From: Zhongshania aquimaris
Lineage (GTDB): Bacteria > Pseudomonadota > Gammaproteobacteria > Pseudomonadales > Spongiibacteraceae
Assembly (NCBI RefSeq): GCF_019312595.1
Contig: NZ_JAHWDQ010000001.1
Coordinates: forward strand, 1,164,788-1,228,787
Reading direction: 5' to 3'
Length of the DNA: 64,000 bases
In this document: positions 58,789 through 64,000 of the stretch, one piece after another
Layout of the letters: each line of letters begins with the position of its first letter
Position numbering within the stretch: the first letter of the stretch is position 1
Notes under the pieces: generated by a model
The model's input: the letters and a program-made list of their open reading frames with translations, nothing else
The model's database searches: none
What the model was told of the DNA's origin: nothing
Made by a program: the position numbers and the translations under genes

Positions 58789-60846
58789 TTAATGCACATC
58801 TTTCCAATATTCACGGTTTAGCAAGTACGCAAATATAAAGAACAGCGTGATGAACAGCAGCACAAATACACCAATACGCTTACTTTTCGCTTGCGCAGGC
58901 TCACCCACGTAATCCAAGAAGTTAACCAGATCATAGATTACTTTATCATATTCAGCCGGGCTCAAAGCGCCTTCGGGGGAATAGGTAAATGATCCACACG
59001 GATTTAACGCCTTGCCGTCTTCATCGAACAATACATCGTCACCCGTTAATGGGTCGCGAAGTATACCACCATTGTGCGCGTGAACCGGACCTGGCGCGCA
59101 GTGCGGCATACCTTGCAATTCAACTAAAACATGCGGCATACCAACATCTTTAAAGACTTTGTTATTAACACCCCAAGGACGTGACGGATCTGAATGGAAA
59201 GTACGAAGATAGGTGTACAACCAATCAGTGCCGCGAGCTCGCGCAACCAAGGTCAGATCTGGAGGTGCTGCGCCAAACCACTTTTTTGCATCATCCGCCG
59301 CCATCGCATTGGTCATTAACGAGCCAATTTTTGCATCAGCGTCAAACTTTAAGTTTTGCTCAAACAAATCAACGGGAATACCGAGATCATCTGCAGTGCG
59401 CTGATAACGACCGTATTCTAATGAATGACAGCCCATACAATAATTCATATAAGTCTTAGCGCCGCTTTGCAGCGACGCCTCGTCAGTCACATCAGTATCA
59501 ATTTGATCGCAAGCCATGGTGCCACAGTTAAATGCAGACTCAGCACCAGCGGCTTTGAGAGGTAATACCGTCAGCACGATTACAGCCAACAGCACCAACA
59601 TACTCTTCCAAAAGCCCATACCGCCATCGGTAGTGCGGGTTGGCTCAGGTTTAGTCGCCTCCCACTTGGTCCAGAAAGGCATCAGAATGAAGAAGGCGAA
59701 ATAAATAACCGAACAAATACGCGCCAACAAAGTACGCGCTTCGGTTGGTGCTTTCACACCAAGCACGCCCAAGATCAGGAATGAAGCAACAAAAATCAAG
59801 ATTGCAGCTTTACTCACACGGCCTTTGTAGCGAATCGACTTCACAGGACTGCGATCCAACCATGGCAACAAGAATAGAATCGCAACCGAGGCACCAAAGG
59901 CAATAAAGCCGAGCAACTTATCAGGAACCGCGCGCAATACCGAATAAAACGGTGTGAAGTACCAAACTGGCGCGATGTGATCTGGCGTTTTCAGACCATT
60001 AGCAATTTCAAAGTTCGCATACTCGATGAAATAACCACCCATTTCTGGGCCAAAGAAGATAATAGCTGCGAAGACGAACATGAATACCGCTATCGCCGTT
60101 AAATCATGCACGGTGTAATAAGGATGGAAGGCAACGCCATCCAGAGGAATACCATTTGCATCCTTATTCTTCTTAATTTCAACGCCGTCTGGGTTGTTAG
60201 AACCCACTTCGTGCAAGGCAAGTAGATGCAATACAACCAAGGCAATTAATACAATTGGCAGTGCAACAACATGAAGAGCAAAAAAGCGGTTCAAGGTAAT
60301 ACCCGATATCAGGTAGTCACCGCGAATCCACTGCACGATATCCTCACCGACAACAGGAATAGCACCGAACAAGGAGATGATAACCTGTGCACCCCAGTAG
60401 GACATTTGCCCCCATGGCAGCACGTATCCCACAAAGGCTTCAGCCATCAGCGCCAAGAAAATGAACATACCAAAAACCCAGATTAATTCCCGCGGTTTTT
60501 TGTACGAGCCATAAATTAAGCCGCGGAACATATGCAGATACACCACAACAAAAAACGCTGACGCGCCGGTGGAGTGCATGTAACGGATTATCCAGCCAAA
60601 CTCGACATCCCGCATGATGTATTCAACAGAGCGAAATGCTTCTTCAGAGCTTGGTGTAAAGCTCATAGTCAACCAAACACCAGTCAGTAGCTGGTTTACC
60701 AGCACAACTAGAGAAAGGACGCCAAAGAAATACCAGAAATTGAAGTTTTTCGGCGCATAGTATTTACCCATATGGGTATCCCACGCACGCATAATAGGTA
60801 GGCGGGCATCAACCCAGTCACGCAGACCCACTAACATTTTGATCAT
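58789..60846 (-). CDS. petBC: Fused cytochrome b / cytochrome c1 of the bc1 complex
   Basis: One 685-residue frame joins two bc1 subunits. Residues 1 to about 405 are cytochrome b with eight spans, heme-ligand histidines (MHSTGA, HMFRGL, ALHVVALP, LLALHEVGSNNP) and PVWY at the Qo site. After a short linker, MGFWKSMLVLLAVIVLTVLP looks like the cytochrome c1 signal peptide ending KAAGA. CMGCH at 470-474 binds heme c, and a C-terminal anchor ends REYWKDVH. No stop codon separates them. In Pseudomonas these are separate genes; Bradyrhizobium fbcH is a known fusion cleaved after export. It overlaps petA by TAATG. Confidence 0.94.
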   Translation of the reverse strand: MIKMLVGLRDWVDARLPIMRAWDTHMGKYYAPKNFNFWYFFGVLSLVVLVNQLLTGVWLTMSFTPSSEEAFRSVEYIMRDVEFGWIIRYMHSTGASAFFVVVYLHMFRGLIYGSYKKPRELIWVFGMFIFLALMAEAFVGYVLPWGQMSYWGAQVIISLFGAIPVVGEDIVQWIRGDYLISGITLNRFFALHVVALPIVLIALVVLHLLALHEVGSNNPDGVEIKKNKDANGIPLDGVAFHPYYTVHDLTAIAVFMFVFAAIIFFGPEMGGYFIEYANFEIANGLKTPDHIAPVWYFTPFYSVLRAVPDKLLGFIAFGASVAILFLLPWLDRSPVKSIRYKGRVSKAAILIFVASFLILGVLGVKAPTEARTLLARICSVIYFAFFILMPFWTKWEATKPEPTRTTDGGMGFWKSMLVLLAVIVLTVLPLKAAGAESAFNCGTMACDQIDTDVTDEASLQSGAKTYMNYCMGCHSLEYGRYQRTADDLGIPVDLFEQNLKFDADAKIGSLMTNAMAADDAKKWFGAAPPDLTLVARARGTDWLYTYLRTFHSDPSRPWGVNNKVFKDVGMPHVLVELQGMPHCAPGPVHAHNGGILRDPLTGDDVLFDEDGKALNPCGSFTYSPEGALSPAEYDKVIYDLVNFLDYVGEPAQAKSKRIGVFVLLFITLFFIFAYLLNREYWKDVH

Positions 60847-61442
60847 TACGCAGCCCCCTGATCAACACCGATAACAATCACATTGTCACCCTCGTAGGAA
60901 TACGGAGGAATAACAAGGTTTTGAGACGCAGGCGAACCTTGGTAAACGCGTCCCGCCAAATCAAAACGTGAACCGTGACATGGGCAAAAGAAACCACCAA
61001 GCCACGCCTTACCGCCCAAATCGGGAACACCGACCTCAGGGTAATGCTTTGGCGCACAACCTAAGTGGGTACACAAACCAACAAGGACAAGATATTCCGG
61101 GCGAATAGCGCGAGTTGCCGAATCAACGTACTCTGGCTGCTCGGAACCCGCAGAGGCTGGATCCTTCATGTACTGATCAAGCTGCTTTAAACCTGCAACT
61201 TGCTCTTCGGTGCGACGCACCACATAAACGGGCTTACCGCGCCACTCAACAACAACCATCTGGCCCGGTTCCAGTTTACTAATATCAGCCTTTACCGGTG
61301 CACCAGCAGCCTTTGCTTTAGCGCTTGGATTCCAAGAACCCACGAAGGGTGTTGCTATACCGACTGCGCCTGCGGCACCCACAACGGATGTTGCAGCGGT
61401 CAGAAAGCGTCGACGCCCTGTATTTATGCCGTCATTGCTCAT
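60846..61442 (-). CDS. petA: Rieske iron-sulfur subunit of the bc1 complex
   Basis: Carries the [2Fe-2S] cluster that takes electrons from quinol. The 198-residue product has a Tat-type N-terminus (TGRRRFLTAA) with its membrane helix, then CTHLGC (C124, H126, C129) and CPCHG (C153, C155, H156). GGGGGA precedes the ATG. It is co-transcribed with petBC. Confidence 0.96.
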   Translation of the reverse strand: MSNDGINTGRRRFLTAATSVVGAAGAVGIATPFVGSWNPSAKAKAAGAPVKADISKLEPGQMVVVEWRGKPVYVVRRTEEQVAGLKQLDQYMKDPASAGSEQPEYVDSATRAIRPEYLVLVGLCTHLGCAPKHYPEVGVPDLGGKAWLGGFFCPCHGSRFDLAGRVYQGSPASQNLVIPPYSYEGDNVIVIGVDQGAA

Positions 61443-61598
61443 GACGATTCCCCCATAATATACGAAAACTCAGGCAGGCCCCGCCTCTCGAAACGGAGCC
61501 AAATCCAAAATTCCAAATGGGCCAAATAGTAATGAACTTGGCCCTTACTGACAACATTAATGCGCAGCACAGACCTATATCAGGGCCTTTGCTTGAGC

Positions 61599-61632
61599 AA
61601 AAAAAAACGCCCACATAAAAGCTCGTGGGCGT
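61599..61632 (-). terminator. Terminator of rplM-rpsI
   Basis: On the minus strand ACGCCCAC and GTGGGCGT form a perfect 8-bp stem with a 10-base loop, followed by nine T. It separates the ribosomal genes from petA. Confidence 0.9.
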
Positions 61633-61681
61633 TTTCCGAGTGCCGTAGCGGCAATCTCCACAGACCAGATGGCCGTCGCGG

Positions 61682-62074
61682 TTAACGCTTGGAGAATTGC
61701 GGCTTCTTACGTGCTTTACGCAGACCGACTTTCTTACGCTCAACTTCGCGAGCATCGCGAGTTACGTAACCAGCTTTACGCAGACCGCTGCGCAAACCCT
61801 CGTCGTATTCCATAAGAGCACGAGTAATACCGTGACGAATCGCGCCAGCCTGGCCAAAACTACCACCACCGCTAACCGTTACAGTCACATCAAACTTTTC
61901 AGCCATTTCGACCAGCTCAAGCGGCTGACGAACGATCATACGCGCAACTTCACGACCAAAGTACTGGTCAAGAGTCCGGGCATTAACTGAAATAGCACCT
62001 GTTCCTGCTTTCAGGAATACACGAGCTGAGGAGGTTTTACGGCGACCTGTACCGTAATACTGGGTGGCTGACAT
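61682..62074 (-). CDS. rpsI: Small ribosomal subunit protein uS9
   Basis: The 130-residue product has [15 protein letters not shown] at the start, [15 protein letters not shown], and the basic tail KKPQFSKR that reaches the P-site tRNA. It lies 12 bp after rplM, the universal rplM-rpsI pair. Confidence 0.98.
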   Translation of the reverse strand: MSATQYYGTGRRKTSSARVFLKAGTGAISVNARTLDQYFGREVARMIVRQPLELVEMAEKFDVTVTVSGGGSFGQAGAIRHGITRALMEYDEGLRSGLRKAGYVTRDAREVERKKVGLRKARKKPQFSKR

Positions 62075-62086
62075 ATTGCGCTTCCG

Positions 62087-62515
62087 TTAGATATTCAGTT
62101 CAACTGGCTGCTGAGCGGCATGGGGATGCTCAGTTCCAGCGTAGACTTTCAATTTTTTAAACATTGCACGACCCAGCGGATTCTTGGGTAACATACCCTT
62201 TACCGCACCCTGGATCACGCGCTCAGGGGCTTTATCAATCAACTTTTCGAAGCTTATAGACTTCAATCCACCTGGATAACCAGTGTGGTGATGATAGATC
62301 TTGCCAGTTGCTTTGTTGCCAGTAACGCGAATCTTCTCCGCATTAACAACAACGATATAATCGCCAGTATCAACATGAGGCGTGTATTCAGGCTTATGCT
62401 TACCGCGCAAACGATGCGCAATCTCACTGGCCAAACGACCCAATGTTTTTTCGGCGGCGTCTACTACGTACCAGTCGTGTATTACGTCACTGGGTTTTGC
62501 GCTTAAGGTTTTCAT
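62087..62515 (-). CDS. rplM: Large ribosomal subunit protein uL13
   Basis: The 142-residue product is the E. coli length. Conserved blocks are [35 protein letters not shown] and the late [20 protein letters not shown]. It is the first gene of the rplM-rpsI operon. Confidence 0.98.
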   Translation of the reverse strand: MKTLSAKPSDVIHDWYVVDAAEKTLGRLASEIAHRLRGKHKPEYTPHVDTGDYIVVVNAEKIRVTGNKATGKIYHHHTGYPGGLKSISFEKLIDKAPERVIQGAVKGMLPKNPLGRAMFKKLKVYAGTEHPHAAQQPVELNI

Positions 62516-62555
62516 GTTTCTCGCCTATAGGGCCCGTACCGAACAAAGAGCGCGA

Positions 62556-62584
62556 ATACTACATAAGTGCCAAGGGTTTTTCAA
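62556..62584 (-). promoter_or_regulatory. Promoter of rplM-rpsI
   Basis: Minus strand TTGAAA (62584-62579), 17-base spacer, TAGTAT (62561-62556). This predicts a leader of about 35 nt before the rplM ATG. Confidence 0.65.
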
Positions 62585-62622
62585 GTGGAATATTGATTTT
62601 GTAAGCCATAATTCTCAATGAC

Positions 62623-63732
62623 CTATGGCCGGTGCTCGCAGGCCAGATATTCCTCTGATTGCATTTCAAGCAAGCGACTCTGAGTGCGCTCAAATTCGAA
62701 ATCCAATCGACCGCCAGTATACAACTGCTCCAGCGGTGCAGCCGCAGATAATACCAGCTTAACGTTACGGTCGTAAAACTCATCTATCAAATTAATGAAA
62801 CGACGCGCCTGATCATCCCTTCCAGCACCCATTTGCGGGACATTACTAATAAGTACCGCATGGAACACCCGCGCCAGCTCGATATAATCATACTGACTGC
62901 GCGGCCCATCACACAACTCTGAAAAATCAAACCACGCAACATCATCAGCGACAAATAAGGCCTGAATCTGCCGCCCCTCGATATCAAGCAGCTGATCTGC
63001 ACTGGCAGCCTCAGGCGCCAAGCGCTTAAAACTCAGGGCCAAACTTTGATCCGCAGCCTCACCCAATGGGTGATAATAGAGCTCGGCCTGTTCAAGCGCC
63101 CGCAGACGATAATCCACGCCACCATCGACGTTAACCACATCAACCCTATCTTTTATCAAGGCAATGGCAGGCAAGAACCGCGCCCGCTGCAAACCATCTT
63201 TGTACAAACCGTCCGGAACAATATTTGACGTCGCAACAAGAACCACGCCGCGCGCAAAGAGCCGATCAAATAAGCCGGCCAATATCATCGCATCGGTGAT
63301 ATCTGACACAAAGAACTCATCAAAACAAATCACCCTCGCCTCGTCGGCAATGCGATCAGCAACAATGACTAATGGGTTTTTCTCACCTGACAGGGATTTC
63401 AACTCGCGATGCACTCGCTGCATAAAGCGGTGAAAGTGCGCGCGCATTTTGTTTTCGAAAGGCAATGTATCGAAAAAAGTATCCATGAGATACGTCTTCC
63501 CTCGACCTACACCGCCCCAAAAATAGAGCCCGCGAATCGTCGGCGGAGGGGTATTTCGTCCTGATAGCTTGGCCCCTACACGAGCAAAAAAGCTGCTACC
63601 ACCCTGCGAGGGCTGAGCAAGCAGATCATCATATAAGCGCTGCAAACACTGCACAGCGTGCTCCTGAGCCGGATCATAAGAAAAATCGGCCTGCGTGAGA
63701 TCGTGCTGATAACGCTGTATGGGAGTAGACAT
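62623..63732 (-). CDS. zapE: Cell division AFG1-family ATPase ZapE
   Basis: P-loop ATPase linked to late Z-ring constriction in E. coli. From ATG 63732 the product is 369 residues with Walker A GGVGRGKT at 73-80, Walker B VICFDEFFVSD and a sensor ATSNIVPDGLY. An in-frame start at 63789 would add 19 residues without family match. It is divergent from zapG, as in relatives. Confidence 0.94.
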   Translation of the reverse strand: MSTPIQRYQHDLTQADFSYDPAQEHAVQCLQRLYDDLLAQPSQGGSSFFARVGAKLSGRNTPPPTIRGLYFWGGVGRGKTYLMDTFFDTLPFENKMRAHFHRFMQRVHRELKSLSGEKNPLVIVADRIADEARVICFDEFFVSDITDAMILAGLFDRLFARGVVLVATSNIVPDGLYKDGLQRARFLPAIALIKDRVDVVNVDGGVDYRLRALEQAELYYHPLGEAADQSLALSFKRLAPEAASADQLLDIEGRQIQALFVADDVAWFDFSELCDGPRSQYDYIELARVFHAVLISNVPQMGAGRDDQARRFINLIDEFYDRNVKLVLSAAAPLEQLYTGGRLDFEFERTQSRLLEMQSEEYLACEHRP

Positions 63733-63880
63733 TCGTGTAGCCTCTTTCAAGACGGGCGCAACTGTACCGAGCCACAACCCAATTGGCAATTTTTTATCCC
63801 GGAGTACTGAACCCCAGCCAACGAGGGGTTATACTGTAGCGAAGGAGTGACAACTACGTCGACTCATCGGAGGAACCTCT

Positions 63881-64000
63881 GTGCAAGACATCAATACATT
63901 AATCGCCGTCGCCATTATCTGCTTACTCATCGGCGCAGCGGTAGGCTATTTCATTGTTGGTCGAATGAGACCTGAACAACAAAACCGCGCAGCGTTAGAA
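63881..64000 (+). CDS. zapG: ZapG (YhcB, DUF1043) N-terminal fragment, cut by the window end
   Basis: A GTG start at 63881 with GGAGGAAC upstream gives MQDINTLIAVAIICLLIGAA then VGYFIVGRMRPEQQNRAALE, open to the end of the window. One membrane helix followed by a GxxxG-like turn and a charged segment is the YhcB/ZapG N-terminus, and zapE-zapG divergence is typical. It coordinates envelope growth and division in E. coli. A weak TATACT lies near 63830. Confidence 0.85.
   Translation, partial: MQDINTLIAVAIICLLIGAAVGYFIVGRMRPEQQNRAALE

Overview
The window looks like a chromosomal segment of a gammaproteobacterium related to Pseudomonas or Cellvibrio/Spongiibacter-type marine bacteria. The evidence is gene order (rsmI-lpoA-yraN-diaA-dolP; a complete mraZ-to-lpxC division and cell-wall cluster; secA-argJ-mutT; pilA divergent from pilBCD-coaE-yacG; sspBA-petBC-petA-rpsI-rplM-zapE) and protein features such as meso-DAP-type MurE, an Rsx/Rnf complex and lipid A synthesis. 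A genus cannot be fixed from the sequence alone.

Layout. 1-4.1 kb: dcd and apbC/mrp (minus), then metG (plus). 4.3-10.3 kb: rsxABCDGE, a six-gene electron-transport operon with overlapping start/stop codons and an RsxC with a long repetitive tail. 10.3-11.25 kb: no gene, but a mosaic of short dispersed and tandem repeats that recurs at 1-146 and 29.7-30.2 kb. 11.26-24.0 kb: an AT-richer surface-polysaccharide island (nucleotide-sugar dehydrogenase, UDP-GlcNAc 2-epimerase-like protein, SGNH acyltransferase with a G9 tract, Stealth phosphotransferase, two family-2 glycosyltransferases, a glycerol-3-phosphate cytidylyltransferase broken by one amber codon, CDP-glycerol glycerophosphotransferase-like protein, ABC exporter, GT-C/TPR membrane protein). 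24.1-29.7 kb: type IV pilus genes pilA and pilBCD, with coaE and yacG. 30.2-34.6 kb: mutT, argJ, secA. 34.9-52.7 kb: lpxC, ftsZAQ, ddlB, murC, murG, ftsW, murD, mraY, murF, murE, ftsI, ftsL, rsmH and mraZ, all leftward from one recognisable promoter with an MraZ operator. 52.8-53.2 kb: RNase P RNA. 53.2-57.6 kb: rsmI and the lpoA-yraN-diaA-dolP envelope/replication group. 57.6-63.7 kb: sspB, sspA, a fused cytochrome b/c1 gene, Rieske petA, rpsI, rplM, zapE. The window ends inside zapG (yhcB).

How the genes work together. The dcw cluster builds and places septal peptidoglycan; LpoA, ZapE, ZapG and DolP are envelope or division accessories outside it. The island probably makes a phosphate-containing surface glycan. 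The CDP-glycerol enzymes, the Stealth protein and a half-size exporter point to glycerol-phosphate or sugar-phosphate linkages, and the adjacent pilin gene raises the possibility of pilin or LPS decoration. Two features suggest that the surface structure is variable or decaying: homopolymer tracts in the acyltransferase and the nonsense codon in the cytidylyltransferase.

No CRISPR array, prophage, transposase or tRNA was seen. The most unusual items are the phase-variation-like acyltransferase, the amber-interrupted tagD-like gene, the petB-petC fusion, the recurrent composite intergenic repeat, and an SSQ in place of SSN in FtsI.
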